Shown one piece after another: positions 8,310 through 17,565 of a DNA stretch of 64,000 nucleotides. The position numbers were made by a program, and so were the translations under genes. The notes beneath the pieces were generated by a model. It was not told where the DNA came from. It worked only from the letters and a program-made list of their open reading frames with translations, and ran no database searches. Numbering within the stretch: position 1 is the first letter of the stretch; each line of letters starts with the position of its first letter. Origin of the DNA: B10-G9 sp964627755 (lineage in GTDB: Bacteria; Chloroflexota; Anaerolineae; Anaerolineales; UBA11858); the NCBI GenBank assembly GCA_964627755.1, contig CAZVIH010000110.1, positions 19,662 through 83,661 of the forward strand. The letters are read 5' to 3'.

Positions 8310-8825
8310 ATGAATTTCGATCAATTAATTCAAAAGAGGTACAGTTGCAGGTTTTATTCGCCTGATCCTATCGAAGATGATAAATTTGCCAAGGTATTGG
8401 AAGCTGCCCGGATGGCGCCAACAGCAGCCAACCGTCAGCCGTTTCAGATCATTATTATTAATACACAAAATAATGAAAGTAAACTAATGGAGGTCTACCA
8501 CCGTGATTGGTTTGTACAACCTCCCATAGTTCTTTGTATATGCAGCCAGCCAGACGAAGGTTGGTTTCGAAAAAAATATGATAATCAGAGCTACGCAGCA
8601 GTCGATGCTGCAATTGTTGTCGACCATATCACACTGCAGGCAGCTGATCTGGGCCTGGGCACTTGCTGGATTGGGGACTTCAATCCTCAAGCTGCCAGGG
8701 ATTTTCTGAACCTCCCTGATCAAGTTGATCCAATCGCTTTTACACCCCTTGGATATCCACTAGATCAACCCAAACCCAAAACCAGAAAAGCGCTTGAGGA
8801 CCTTATCCGGCACGATACATGGTGA
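8310..8825 (+). CDS. Nitroreductase-family flavoprotein
   Basis: 171 residues. The start MNFDQLIQKRYSCRFY is the usual FMN-binding N-terminus (RRSxRxF type), followed by ARMAPTAANRQPF, also FMN-contacting. ADLGLGTCWIGDF in the second half is the typical helix and loop, and the end (LGYPLDQPKPKTRK) matches small nitroreductases. It would reduce an unknown substrate with NAD(P)H as a homodimer in the cytosol. A GGAG-like site (CAGGAGTTAACT) precedes the ATG. It sits 27 bases after the PAP2 gene and 29 bases before the radical SAM paralogue, so it is part of the same operon. Confidence 0.88.
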   Translation: MNFDQLIQKRYSCRFYSPDPIEDDKFAKVLEAARMAPTAANRQPFQIIIINTQNNESKLMEVYHRDWFVQPPIVLCICSQPDEGWFRKKYDNQSYAAVDAAIVVDHITLQAADLGLGTCWIGDFNPQAARDFLNLPDQVDPIAFTPLGYPLDQPKPKTRKALEDLIRHDTW

Positions 8826-8854
8826 TATAAATATAGATAGTACAGGAGCAGGAA

Positions 8855-10027
8855 ATGAACAAGTTCTTCCAAAACATCACCAGTCTCTTTAAACCAACTG
8901 GATTATTGCCTGCAGGGGTTTACCATTACCAGACTCCTGCAAATGCCCAGCTTCAATACCGGCTGCACCTCCGCGTGTCGGAAGATGGCACAGGTTTGTT
9001 GATCATTAATGCTTCTACGATATTACACCTTAACCAAACAGCAACCGAGTACGCCTACCACCTGATCCAGGAGACACCTCTGGAAGAAGCAGCCGGAATC
9101 ATTGCCAAGCGCTACCAGATCAGCCGGGCTGATGCTAGACTGGATTTTATTGAGATCTCTCAAAAGATCACGACATTATTGGAAGTGCCAGACCTTGATC
9201 CTGTCAGTTTTCTGGAAATCTCCAGGGATGACCCTTACAGCGGGACACCATCTGCGCCCTACCGTCTGGATTGCGCGATAACTTACCAGCTTTCCCAGAA
9301 TAGCAGCCCTGATCTGGCTCCAATCCGAAGGGTTGATAGAGAATTGACCACAGACGAATGGCTTTCTATTATTAATAAGTCCTGGAAAGCCGGGATACCT
9401 CATCTAATATTCACAGGTGGAGAACCCACCCTCCGGGATGATTTGATCACGTTAATTTCCCAGGCTGAGAAAAATGGACAAGTAACAGGTTTATTATCAG
9501 ATGGCTACAAGTTCAGTGAACCAGAGTTCAAAAAAGATATCCTCCAAAGCGGATTGGATCACCTGTTATTTGTTCTTACACCCACTGATACAAACTCCTG
9601 GGATGCGTTAAAGGAAATCCTCAACGAAGATCTCTTTACCACCGTTCATATCACGATTACTCCTGAGATCACTTCCCTACTCCCGCAAATCATTAAGAAT
9701 TGTAAAGAGCTGGGTGCAAACGCAATCTCACTATCCAACAGCGATTCAACCAATAAGACATTAACCCAAGCCCTATCAACAGCCCAAACACTGGTCGCTG
9801 ATGCAGACCTACCACTTAAATGGGACCTCCCGGTTCCGTACTCTGCTCATAACCCAATCTCACTCGAGAATAAAAATAGCCAAGATAAAGTAAATGGAGC
9901 GGGAAAAGCCTGGTTCTATATCGAACCAGATGGTGATGTTCTCCCAGAGCAGGGTCTTAACCAGGTCCTCGGAAATCTGCTTAAAGACGATTGGAAGGCG
10001 ATCTGGCAGTCCAATCCTGAAGAGTAA
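8855..10027 (+). CDS. Radical SAM paralogue lacking cluster cysteines (pseudo-enzyme)
   Basis: 390 residues, similar to the 2994 protein from the PqqD-like start (LIINASTILHLNQTAT) through FTGGEPTLRDDL and the C-terminal EPDGDVLPEQGLNQVLGNLLKDDW. Where the active copy has CNNDCPHC, this one reads about SQNSSPDLAP, with no Cys. The SPASM-like Cys are also gone, and the protein stops before that domain ends. The reading frame is intact, so this is not simple decay. It cannot hold the canonical [4Fe-4S]-SAM site. A role as a substrate-binding or regulatory partner of the active copy is likely by analogy with other enzyme/pseudo-enzyme pairs. The next gene starts 5 bases later. Confidence 0.85.
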   Translation: MNKFFQNITSLFKPTGLLPAGVYHYQTPANAQLQYRLHLRVSEDGTGLLIINASTILHLNQTATEYAYHLIQETPLEEAAGIIAKRYQISRADARLDFIEISQKITTLLEVPDLDPVSFLEISRDDPYSGTPSAPYRLDCAITYQLSQNSSPDLAPIRRVDRELTTDEWLSIINKSWKAGIPHLIFTGGEPTLRDDLITLISQAEKNGQVTGLLSDGYKFSEPEFKKDILQSGLDHLLFVLTPTDTNSWDALKEILNEDLFTTVHITITPEITSLLPQIIKNCKELGANAISLSNSDSTNKTLTQALSTAQTLVADADLPLKWDLPVPYSAHNPISLENKNSQDKVNGAGKAWFYIEPDGDVLPEQGLNQVLGNLLKDDWKAIWQSNPEE

Positions 10028-10032
10028 AGCTG

Positions 10033-10797
10033 ATGCCGCTCTCGCTTCAGGATTGGCACGCTCGATATAAGGTACAGGCGCAATGGACTAAAGCCCTGCG
10101 CATCTATTTTTTTGAACTCCTGAAAACACATCCCCAGGAAAAAATCTTGGATATTGGCTGCGGAACTGGAGTTCTGCTGCCTGATCTGCAAGTTCTCTCT
10201 CCCGCTGAAATCTACGGTGCTGATATCAATCTGAAAAATCTTGATCTTGCCAAAATGGGAAGTCCTGAAAGCCATTTACTTGGCGCAGACGTTTTCCATC
10301 TCCCGTTTCCTGACGATTTGTTTGACTTGGTTTTATGCCATTATTTTCTTCTATGGACCGGCTACCCCTCAAAGGCATTACAAGAGATGGTTCGGGTTAC
10401 TGCTGAAAATGGTTATGTGGTTGCTTTCGCTGAACCGGACTATGGTGGCAGGATCGATTATCCCTTAGAATTTATCAGGATCCGAGACTATCAGATCTCT
10501 GGCTTAATTAACGCAGGAGCAGATCCCCGGATGGGCAGAACTCTCAAGGCACTATTTTCTGCTGGAGGATTTTCAGATATCATTTGTGGTGTGTATGAAG
10601 GTGCCTGGAAAAAAGATCTTTCCCAATCAGAGTTAGACTCAGAATGGCAAGTACTCGAGGAAGATCTGTCTGGGATCTTATCTAAAACAGAGATCGCGGT
10701 TCTTAAAAAACACGAAACGGCAGCAATAAAAAATGGGACCCGGCTGATTTACGTGCCAACGTTTTATTGTTGGGGGAAGGTGAATAAACCAGGCTAA
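10033..10797 (+). CDS. Class I SAM-dependent methyltransferase
   Basis: 254 residues. Motif I is ILDIGCGTGVLLPDL (about residues 37-51); the acidic residue after strand 2 is in YGADIN; DVFHLPFPDDLFDLVLCHY supplies motifs II and III in the Methyltransf_11 manner. It is soluble, and the C-terminal 100 residues are less conserved. The substrate is unknown. It is the last gene of the operon, 5 bases after the pseudo-radical SAM gene, so it may act on the same lipid or peptide product. Confidence 0.87.
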   Translation: MPLSLQDWHARYKVQAQWTKALRIYFFELLKTHPQEKILDIGCGTGVLLPDLQVLSPAEIYGADINLKNLDLAKMGSPESHLLGADVFHLPFPDDLFDLVLCHYFLLWTGYPSKALQEMVRVTAENGYVVAFAEPDYGGRIDYPLEFIRIRDYQISGLINAGADPRMGRTLKALFSAGGFSDIICGVYEGAWKKDLSQSELDSEWQVLEEDLSGILSKTEIAVLKKHETAAIKNGTRLIYVPTFYCWGKVNKPG

Positions 10798-10908
10798 GGG
10801 CAACAATCAATCCTTCAACCAAGATATACCTCTCAGGTTTCAAGAGTATAATAATTCCGTTATCAAGTTTTATCTAATAATGACCATCTTAGTCTATAGG
10901 ATAATTTA

Positions 10909-11502
10909 ATGGAACCATTCCTCTTATCAGATCGTTTTCAAGCAGCATTGAATATGTCTTTTGAGCTTCACCAAAATCAGATCCGCAAGGGTGCCCAGGT
11001 ACCCTATTATTCTCATCTTATGTCTGTCTCAGCTCTTGTACTTGAAAATGGTGGAACTGAAAATCAGGCCATTGCCGCTCTGCTGCATGACGCTGTGGAA
11101 GACCAGGGCGGTTTACCAACACTCGAAAGAATAAGAGCGGAATTCGGGGAAGAAGTAGCTGAAATCGTTGAGGGCTGCACAGATGCCTATACGCAGCCTA
11201 AGCCTGACTGGAAAGAAAGAAAAAGCAATTATCTGGCTAGATTAAAGACGGCACCGGACTCCATACTGCTGGTCTCCTTATCCGACAAGGTCCATAACTC
11301 CAGATCCATTTTGCGAGATCTGCAAAAAGAGGGCGACAAAATCTGGGACTGGTTCAAAGGTAAAAAAACCGGAACATTATGGTACTACCAATCCCTGGCC
11401 AATATCTTTGACGAATCCCCCTATCCCTTCCTGAAGCAGGAGCTCAGACAGCTTGTTGAAGAACTCATCACTCTGGCAAACCTAAAGGAGACCGGTGTAT
11501 GA
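10909..11502 (+). CDS. HD-domain phosphohydrolase (MESH1/SpoT-like)
   Basis: 197 residues. The metal site of HD hydrolases is visible: H21 in FELHQNQIRKG, YYSHL, then LLHDAVED (the HD pair, near residues 62-67), and DKVHN later. These segments match the hydrolase half of RelA/SpoT proteins and stand-alone small alarmone or nucleotide phosphatases, without the synthetase, TGS or ACT domains. It probably removes pyrophosphate from ppGpp or acts on another nucleotide. The end overlaps the MazG gene by four bases (ATGA), so both enzymes are coupled and likely serve nucleotide housekeeping. Confidence 0.85.
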   Translation: MEPFLLSDRFQAALNMSFELHQNQIRKGAQVPYYSHLMSVSALVLENGGTENQAIAALLHDAVEDQGGLPTLERIRAEFGEEVAEIVEGCTDAYTQPKPDWKERKSNYLARLKTAPDSILLVSLSDKVHNSRSILRDLQKEGDKIWDWFKGKKTGTLWYYQSLANIFDESPYPFLKQELRQLVEELITLANLKETGV

Positions 11503-11840
11503 AATCTGAACCTTTCACCCTTAATAAATACCAGGGTCTGGCAAACCGCTCTGCCGGTGCCGGTGGAGATGGAGAACAACGTTTGGTTGTCTCCGCCCTG
11601 GGCTTGGCAGGAGAGGCCGGAGAGTTCGCGAATTTAGTAAAAAAAATGACTGCCCACGGGCATCCTTTTGACTCGGAATCACTGAAAGACGAGTTAGGTG
11701 ATGTTCTCTGGTACCTTGCTGAAGCCGCCACAGCTGTTGGCATCAGTCTGGAAGATATTGCTTCTCAAAATGTAGCCAAATTGATCAAGCGTTATCCCGA
11801 AGGATTTAGCGAAGAACAAAGCATCAACCGCCCGGTTTAA
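11499..11840 (+). CDS. MazG-type nucleotide pyrophosphohydrolase
   Basis: 113 residues, a single MazG-like all-alpha domain. GLAGEAGEFANLVKK provides the ExxE part and LKDELGDVLWYLA the ExxD part of the metal-binding motif. It hydrolyses NTPs or dNTPs to monophosphates, or related alarmones. The start overlaps the upstream HD hydrolase stop. A hairpin terminator follows. Which nucleotide is preferred cannot be told. Confidence 0.87.
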   Translation: MKSEPFTLNKYQGLANRSAGAGGDGEQRLVVSALGLAGEAGEFANLVKKMTAHGHPFDSESLKDELGDVLWYLAEAATAVGISLEDIASQNVAKLIKRYPEGFSEEQSINRPV

Positions 11841-11847
11841 AGAGTAA

Positions 11848-11876
11848 GACCACAGCAGTCGCTGCGGTCTTTTATA
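11848..11876 (+). terminator. Terminator after mazG
   Basis: GACCACAGC and GCTGCGGTC form a 9-bp stem (one G-T pair) with loop AGTC, followed by TTTTATATTT. It closes the HD-MazG transcript and lies 15 bases from the end of the converging membrane-protein operon, so it may act in both directions. Confidence 0.85.
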
Positions 11877-11889
11877 TTTCGCTGCCTAT

Positions 11890-12939
11890 TTAGCGGGCAT
11901 ATTGGATGTTTATCAAGCCTATAGCCTGTTCCACAATGATAAATAACTCAGCATTGGACCGGCTTGCTCCCGGTGATACATAATATCCATCTTCTAACTC
12001 AAAATCTGCCGGAAAATCTACTTTTGACAATCCATTCTTCGCGTCAACTGCCACCTGAGTATTTTTCGGAATTTGAATTTGAATTGTACCTACAGCCTGA
12101 CTAATTAGAACCTGATCACTATCCATTTCCGGCAGATGAACTACCATCCTACCCACTCCCTGCTTTACATCCAATGATACCAGGTTCATTGCCTCCAGCG
12201 ACAGGATCATTTCACCTGCACCATTGTTCACGGCCAGATCTGCGACCAAATCATCAGTTAGATCCAATTCCCATCTGGCAGTGTGTGGATAAAATCCCGG
12301 TTCACTATGTTCAAGTTCATAGATGATCTTGCCGGCTTTTGTTGAAATCTGATCTACGTATTTATCCGGTGTGAGACTGCCAAAAACCAAAACTCCATCC
12401 GGAGTATCTGATCCCAGGATCAATTCCCCCGCTCCCAAGGAAAGATCAAGGTCCATCTGTTCAACTTCATCGGAGAAAATTTCCCTGATTTCTGTGTAAT
12501 CCGCCGCAACCTGGAAACCTGACCGAACAATCCAAACCGATCCCCCGATTAACATCAAGGTTAGAACCACGCCTCCGATTGTATACCAGATCGAATCACC
12601 CTTAAATACCAAGTCGATTCCCGCAGCAATTAATAGGATTGGCCAGAGTTGGATCAGCTGGGTCCAACTAATCCAGACTTGCGGACCAAAATTGTTCAGC
12701 AGCAAAAACACACCGGCGCCAATTAACAGGATTGGCCAGGCAATACCCTGGCGGCGAACCAGGTCATTCAAACCAGCAATGATAAACAGCACTGGCCAGA
12801 GACGCCAGATCGTCTCCCAACCTTCTCCAGGGATCAGGCCCAGATTATTTCCAAGGAAGATCAAACCAATGGTTATTAACAGGATAGGCCCGAAAAAACT
12901 TCTCCGCTTTCCATCAAAGTATTTTTTCTCAGAAGACAT
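11890..12939 (-). CDS. LiaF-like membrane protein (LiaI-LiaF TM region plus C-terminal adhesin-like domain)
   Basis: 349 residues. The N-terminus is a run of repeated hydrophobic hairpins of the pattern GPILLITIGLIFLGNN / WPVLFIIAGL / WPILLIGAGVFLLLNN, typical of DUF5668/LiaF-type membrane regions. After about residue 150 a beta-rich domain follows (LSLGAGELILGS, NNGAGEMILSLEA, GVGRMVVHLPE, AVGTIQIQIPK), resembling the LiaF/toast-rack C-terminal fold. LiaF proteins hold envelope-stress kinases inactive; no LiaRS-type pair is next to it, so the link is by family only. Last gene of a three-gene minus-strand operon. Confidence 0.78.
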   Translation of the reverse strand: MSSEKKYFDGKRRSFFGPILLITIGLIFLGNNLGLIPGEGWETIWRLWPVLFIIAGLNDLVRRQGIAWPILLIGAGVFLLLNNFGPQVWISWTQLIQLWPILLIAAGIDLVFKGDSIWYTIGGVVLTLMLIGGSVWIVRSGFQVAADYTEIREIFSDEVEQMDLDLSLGAGELILGSDTPDGVLVFGSLTPDKYVDQISTKAGKIIYELEHSEPGFYPHTARWELDLTDDLVADLAVNNGAGEMILSLEAMNLVSLDVKQGVGRMVVHLPEMDSDQVLISQAVGTIQIQIPKNTQVAVDAKNGLSKVDFPADFELEDGYYVSPGASRSNAELFIIVEQAIGLINIQYAR

Positions 12940-12942
12940 GGT

Positions 12943-13383
12943 TTACTCTCTACCTTTCCGAAATAGCAATACTACACCACCTACAATCAACAAGATCGGC
13001 CAGACAAGATCAAGATTAACCCACTGCGACCAGCTGAAATTCATCCGGTCCAGGAATAAAAATCCTCCCACTGCTATCAACCCGATACCCAAGATCAAAC
13101 CCGATTGGGGATGAGGTTGAGTGACTGCCTGCTGGATATCATTACCCATTGATTTGAATCTAGCACTCATAGATTCCTCTTTAAACCCGTATGCTCCACC
13201 CTCTTCAGGAATCACTATCCACAGCAGTAGATATAAAATAAAACCAAAATCACTGCCGAACAGTAAAAGGATGAATAATAAGCGGACAAAGGTCGGGTCG
13301 ACATTCAGAAAGGTTCCCAGGCCTCCACAGACGCCGCCTACCATCCGGTTTGTGGTACTTCGATATAATTTCACATTTCCCAT
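12943..13383 (-). CDS. PspC-domain membrane protein
   Basis: 146 residues. The PspC signature sits at the start: LYRSTTNRMVGGVCGGLG, then DPTFVRLLFILL and LYLLLWIVIPEE (a membrane segment). A second hydrophobic pair (GLILGIGLIAVGGFLFLD, VWPILLIVGGVVLLF) repeats the pattern in the flanking proteins. PspC proteins sense or respond to membrane damage. The gap to the downstream LiaF-like gene is 3 bases, so they are co-translated. Confidence 0.87.
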   Translation of the reverse strand: MGNVKLYRSTTNRMVGGVCGGLGTFLNVDPTFVRLLFILLLFGSDFGFILYLLLWIVIPEEGGAYGFKEESMSARFKSMGNDIQQAVTQPHPQSGLILGIGLIAVGGFLFLDRMNFSWSQWVNLDLVWPILLIVGGVVLLFRKGRE

Positions 13384-13405
13384 TGAAAAACTCCTCTCTG
13401 GCTTA

Positions 13406-14032
13406 CTATTTCCAGCTTCTGATCAGGATAAAAATACCAAGACCGATCAGGATAATTGGCCAGGCGATGTTCATAATATTCAGAACGGGGGCAAATAGCG
13501 CTAGACCCAGAACAGTCATGATACCACCCGGGATTAAGGCCCATTTTGTATTATGGACCGCTCCAGGCAGCAAGGCCACCAGGAAGAATGTAACTCCCAA
13601 TCCAAGGAAAAATATCACATCATTCCATTCAGATAGGAAATCCAATCCAGCCACAAGTGATAGGGTGATCAACACACCACCGGGAATTATTGCCCACCAT
13701 TGGACCTGCTTACGCAGGTATACAAGCCAAAAAGCAAGTCCAATACAACCCAGGAAAATTGCTCCGGATATGTCTGAGCTGGGCAGGATATCAAATAATT
13801 CATCGATTGCAACGAGGGTTAAACCAAAGAGCGTCAGCCCCGGAATAATAGCCCACCATTGATCCTGCTTTGTGAAATAGATCCATAAAAACGCTGCTGC
13901 TCCGGCTGCCATCAACAGCACCCACATATATTCAAAAGCGCTGCCAAGAATTTGGAATTCCTGCAGCAAAAATAAAATTCCTACCAGGATCAATATCCCG
14001 CCCCATACGAATTTGCTCTGATCTTTTTTCAT
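13406..14032 (-). CDS. Multi-span membrane protein of the PspC/LiaF operon
   Basis: 208 residues with about eight hydrophobic segments in a repeated pattern: WGGILILVGILFLLQEF, WAIIPGLTLFGLTLV, WAIIPGGVLITLSLV, ALIPGGIMTVLGLAL and WPIILIGLGIFIL. The recurring [WA]AIIPG unit shows internal duplication. It resembles DUF5668-like membrane regions. No catalytic motif is visible. First gene of the operon that continues with PspC and LiaF-like proteins, so an envelope-stress or membrane-organisation role is inferred. Confidence 0.75.
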   Translation of the reverse strand: MKKDQSKFVWGGILILVGILFLLQEFQILGSAFEYMWVLLMAAGAAAFLWIYFTKQDQWWAIIPGLTLFGLTLVAIDELFDILPSSDISGAIFLGCIGLAFWLVYLRKQVQWWAIIPGGVLITLSLVAGLDFLSEWNDVIFFLGLGVTFFLVALLPGAVHNTKWALIPGGIMTVLGLALFAPVLNIMNIAWPIILIGLGIFILIRSWK

Positions 14033-14168
14033 TCGAACTTTTCCTGTTAAATTGATTGGTTAATATACAGGGAAATATAATCCCAACACTTTAGGATTTG
14101 ATTCATTTCCAATATCCAATATACGGAATATATGCAGAGAAGTTGCACTGAGGAGACTTAAAATTCTA

Positions 14169-15467
14169 TCATACTCCGAAAATCTCTCCTCGCAATTTGT
14201 AACCAGCCGCTTCTAACCTGGGAGTAAAGAGTGGCCGCAGACCGGTAGCCTCCATTTCTCCTAAAATTTTTCCGTCAGAAGACACTCCTGTTTGATCAAA
14301 TTTAAAAATATCAGACAGGGTGACGATATCACCTTCCATGCGGGGAACTTCAGTGACATGAGTGACTTTTCGTGTCCCATCGGTCAGACGCTCCATATGA
14401 ACAATCAGATCGATAGCTGCGGCTATTTGTGTCCTGATTGCCATTAATGGCAGTTCTAATCCAGCCATCATTGACATAGTTTCCAGACGTGAAATTGCAT
14501 CCCTGGGAGAGTTGGCATGGAGAGTTGTTAACGAGCCATCATGCCCGGTATTCATTGCCTGGAGCATGTCCAGGGCCTCTCCACTGCGAACTTCGCCAAC
14601 TACAATTCTGTCCGGACGCATCCGCAGCGCGTTGCGAACCAGGTCGCGTGTGATCACACCACCCACCCCATCAGTATTCGGCATACGGGTTTCCATACGG
14701 ACAACATATTTTTGATTCAGTTTCAGTTCCGCCGCATCTTCAATAGTAATAATCCTCTCATCGTCAGGTATGGACATTGCCAGAATATTTAATAAGGTGG
14801 TTTTTCCAGAACTGGTATTCCCGGTGATCAGAATGTTCAAACGCGAGGCTACACAGGCCTGCAGGAACTCGGCCATATGATCGGTCATTGTCCCTAATTT
14901 GATAATCTGATTGATAGTCAATTTGCTTTCCAGGAATTTCCGGATCGTAAGCGAGGGACCATCTACAGATACAGGTGGGATTGCAATATTAACCCGCGAC
15001 CCATCTGGGAGGCGGGCATCAGCCATCATATTTTCCTGGTCCACACGCCGGCCAAGGGGAGAAAGAATCCTGGTGATGATGCTCATCAAATGGTCATTGT
15101 TCTCAAATTTCACATCGGTATCTTCCAGCTTCCCATTCTTTTCAACATAGACCTGTTCTGGTCCATAGATCATGATTTCACTGATATCCGGGTCAGCCAG
15201 CAAGGGTTGGATCGGGCCAAAACCAGTGATTTCGTCTTCAACTTCGCTGAACAGACGAAGTTTTTCGAATTCAGTCAGTGGATATTCATCAGAAACTTTC
15301 TCGTAGGAGGTTTCGATCAGGCTCCGGACCCGAACTTGATACTCTCGTGCTGATGCAGGAGGAGATTCCTCAATATCCATCCTCACAACCTCGATCAAGG
15401 CTTGTTTGAGATGGATCAATTCAATACCAGGTTTTTGGTCTTCCGGCTCAACATAACGATTTAACAT
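14169..15467 (-). CDS. CpaF/TadA-family secretion ATPase
   Basis: 432 residues of the type II/IV secretion ATPase family. An N-terminal helical region ends with GFGPIQPLLADPDISEIMIYG, the CpaF hallmark. The Walker A is GNTSSGKTTLLN, followed by an Asp box (IITIEDAAEL), a His box (TLHANSPRDAISRLE) and Walker B-like GEVRSGEALDMLQAM. It powers assembly of Flp/Tad-type pili. The partner genes tadB, tadC and flp are not adjacent; the neighbour is an HDAC-like gene. It is an orphan copy here. Confidence 0.92.
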   Translation of the reverse strand: MLNRYVEPEDQKPGIELIHLKQALIEVVRMDIEESPPASAREYQVRVRSLIETSYEKVSDEYPLTEFEKLRLFSEVEDEITGFGPIQPLLADPDISEIMIYGPEQVYVEKNGKLEDTDVKFENNDHLMSIITRILSPLGRRVDQENMMADARLPDGSRVNIAIPPVSVDGPSLTIRKFLESKLTINQIIKLGTMTDHMAEFLQACVASRLNILITGNTSSGKTTLLNILAMSIPDDERIITIEDAAELKLNQKYVVRMETRMPNTDGVGGVITRDLVRNALRMRPDRIVVGEVRSGEALDMLQAMNTGHDGSLTTLHANSPRDAISRLETMSMMAGLELPLMAIRTQIAAAIDLIVHMERLTDGTRKVTHVTEVPRMEGDIVTLSDIFKFDQTGVSSDGKILGEMEATGLRPLFTPRLEAAGYKLRGEIFGV

Positions 15468-15550
15468 AAAAATTCCTTAGTTAGACCAGCTTTAATCATT
15501 ATACTTATAACCAGCCCAAAACCAGGATCAAATCTTAAAGCACTAAATAA

Positions 15551-16579
15551 TTACCCATATTCCAGAAGTTTTTTAGCCTCTATAAGTGTTTCTCGCCAAT
15601 GGTCTTTTTCTTCGATCGGTGATTTTCCCACTGGGTCTTCCCATTCTTTACTGCACAATGCTGCGCCAACAGCCTGACCGCATGCCAGGCCAGCATCCAA
15701 ATCATATCCACCCTCCAGAAAAACAGCCAACCGGCCAGAACAAAATTTTTCTGCCCATTTTTTGAGGTCTTTCATAATCTCAAATATACAGCCAGCAGAT
15801 ACTTGCATGCTGCCCAGCGGATCCTTCCAGTGGGTATCAAATCCGAAACTGATCAAGAGCATATCCACAATCTGTTCTTGCAGATAAGGCAGAATGATTT
15901 CCCTGGTCAGGGTTGCATATGCCACATCACCAGAAAAACAAGGAATCGGTAGATTCAAAGTAGTGCCCTCTCCTGTCCCCGATCCGATTTCGTAGAGGGC
16001 TCCTGTACCTGGATAAAACGGCGCCTGGTGAATGGATATGTAACATACTTCAGGGCGGTCCCAAAAAATATCCTGAGTGCCGTTGCCATGATGCAAATCC
16101 AGATCAAGGATGGCGATTTTACCTGCCCCTTTCACTCGAAGTAAATATTCCGCTGCCACGGCAATATTATTGATCAGACAAAAACCCATTCCTCTATTCC
16201 GGGTGGCATGATGTCCAGGCGGTCTGGTAAGAGCAAAACCAGATTGAGCTTTTCTATCCCAAACAAGGTCTGCAATCGCAACCCCACCGCCGGCTGCATT
16301 CTGCGCCAGCTGCCAGGATTCAAGGGTCGTATAAGTATCCGGATCCAACATTTGGGCCTGGCTGCTGGCCCGTTCCACGATATGTAGATATTCCTTGTCA
16401 TGGATAGCTTCCAGGATATCCTGATCCAGCTTACAAGGTCTGACTTGGGGGCAGCTATCCCACAGATCAATCTCCATCAATCCCCTTTTTATCACTTCCA
16501 CCCTTTCTGGGGATTCTGGGTGAGCGTACAGATAATGTTTCTGGTGCCCGTCAGGATAGTATAATGCCATGGAGTCCAT
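15551..16579 (-). CDS. Histone-deacetylase-family enzyme (AcuC/acetylpolyamine amidohydrolase-like)
   Basis: 342 residues from the ATG at 16579, just after GGAGGG; a GTG at 16609 is an alternative start. Zinc-dependent class II-type motifs are present: RPPGHHAT with the catalytic His pair, GMGFCLINNIAVAA, ILDLDLHHGNGTQDIF with zinc ligands Asp and His, then SFGFDTHWKDPLG with the second Asp, and LEGGYDL. Bacterial members remove acetyl groups from acetylpolyamines, acetyl-lysine or acetoin-linked enzymes. The substrate cannot be assigned. It is upstream of cpaF in the same direction, with an 83-base gap. Confidence 0.9.
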   Translation of the reverse strand: MDSMALYYPDGHQKHYLYAHPESPERVEVIKRGLMEIDLWDSCPQVRPCKLDQDILEAIHDKEYLHIVERASSQAQMLDPDTYTTLESWQLAQNAAGGGVAIADLVWDRKAQSGFALTRPPGHHATRNRGMGFCLINNIAVAAEYLLRVKGAGKIAILDLDLHHGNGTQDIFWDRPEVCYISIHQAPFYPGTGALYEIGSGTGEGTTLNLPIPCFSGDVAYATLTREIILPYLQEQIVDMLLISFGFDTHWKDPLGSMQVSAGCIFEIMKDLKKWAEKFCSGRLAVFLEGGYDLDAGLACGQAVGAALCSKEWEDPVGKSPIEEKDHWRETLIEAKKLLEYG

Positions 16580-16705
16580 ATTCCCTCCAGAATAACGAAA
16601 ACGATGCACAGATAAATTAACTATATTATACTTTTTGAAATTATAGGTAACTAAATTCCGATTTTTTAATAACTCATCAGTTAAATTTCAACCTAGAGGT
16701 AAAAA

Positions 16706-17539
16706 ATGAAGCATCAGGAAGGATTTTTTTCAGAACAAGACCAATCTATTTATTATCAGTACTGGCTGCCCGAAAGCCCCCCTCTAGCAATTCTTCTGGT
16801 AGTTCATGGTCTCAATGAACACTGCGGCAGATACAAACATCTGGCTGATTATTTCACTGATATGGGATATGCTGTTTTCGGATTCGATCTGATCGGACAC
16901 GGAAAATCCTCCGGAACGCGGTCATTTGTCAAAGATTTTCCTTCTTTTATCAATCCAATTCTCACTTATCTGGAAATGATAAAAGAATGGCAGCCTGGTC
17001 TCCCGGTATATCTGGTTGGCCACAGTTTGGGTGGATTGATAGCTGCAAGTTTCCTGATCGATCATCAAGAAAAAGTCAGTGGCGCAATCCTTTCGGGATC
17101 TCTGGTAATGGGTCCAGAGTACGTATCGGATTTCACAGTCAAAATTGGTACAATCATCTCAAAAACCATCCCCAAAATTCGCCTAATTGGGATAGATAAA
17201 AGCGGGTTAAGCCGTGACACCCAGGTTGTTACTAACTATATAAACGATCCTTTAGTATATAACGGAAAATCAACCGCCCGAATTTCGTCGGTTATTAATG
17301 ATGGAATCACCTATGTGGCGGAAAAAGGATCCAATATCACTCTGCCCATCCTGCTGCTTCATGGAGGACAGGATCGGATCTGCGATCCTGCCTGGTCTAC
17401 CTACCTGCACAACCTTGTTTCCTCCCAGAACAACAAACTGATCATTTATGATGAGCTATATCATGAAATCTATAATGAACCGGAACATGAAGTAGTTTTT
17501 AATGACGTCTTGAACTGGCTGGATGGACTGCAGGGCTAA
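16706..17539 (+). CDS. Alpha/beta hydrolase (monoacylglycerol lipase-like)
   Basis: 277 residues. LLVVHGLNEHCGRY is the oxyanion HG and GLNEHxGRY motif of monoglyceride lipases. GHSLGG holds the catalytic Ser (near residue 112). LLLHGGQDRICDP carries the Asp and YDELYHEIYNE the His. No signal peptide is present, so it is cytosolic or membrane-associated. It may act in lipid turnover. A strong terminator follows. Confidence 0.88.
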   Translation: MKHQEGFFSEQDQSIYYQYWLPESPPLAILLVVHGLNEHCGRYKHLADYFTDMGYAVFGFDLIGHGKSSGTRSFVKDFPSFINPILTYLEMIKEWQPGLPVYLVGHSLGGLIAASFLIDHQEKVSGAILSGSLVMGPEYVSDFTVKIGTIISKTIPKIRLIGIDKSGLSRDTQVVTNYINDPLVYNGKSTARISSVINDGITYVAEKGSNITLPILLLHGGQDRICDPAWSTYLHNLVSSQNNKLIIYDELYHEIYNEPEHEVVFNDVLNWLDGLQG

Positions 17540-17565
17540 ATCTCTGGTCCATTCATCGAAACTAT

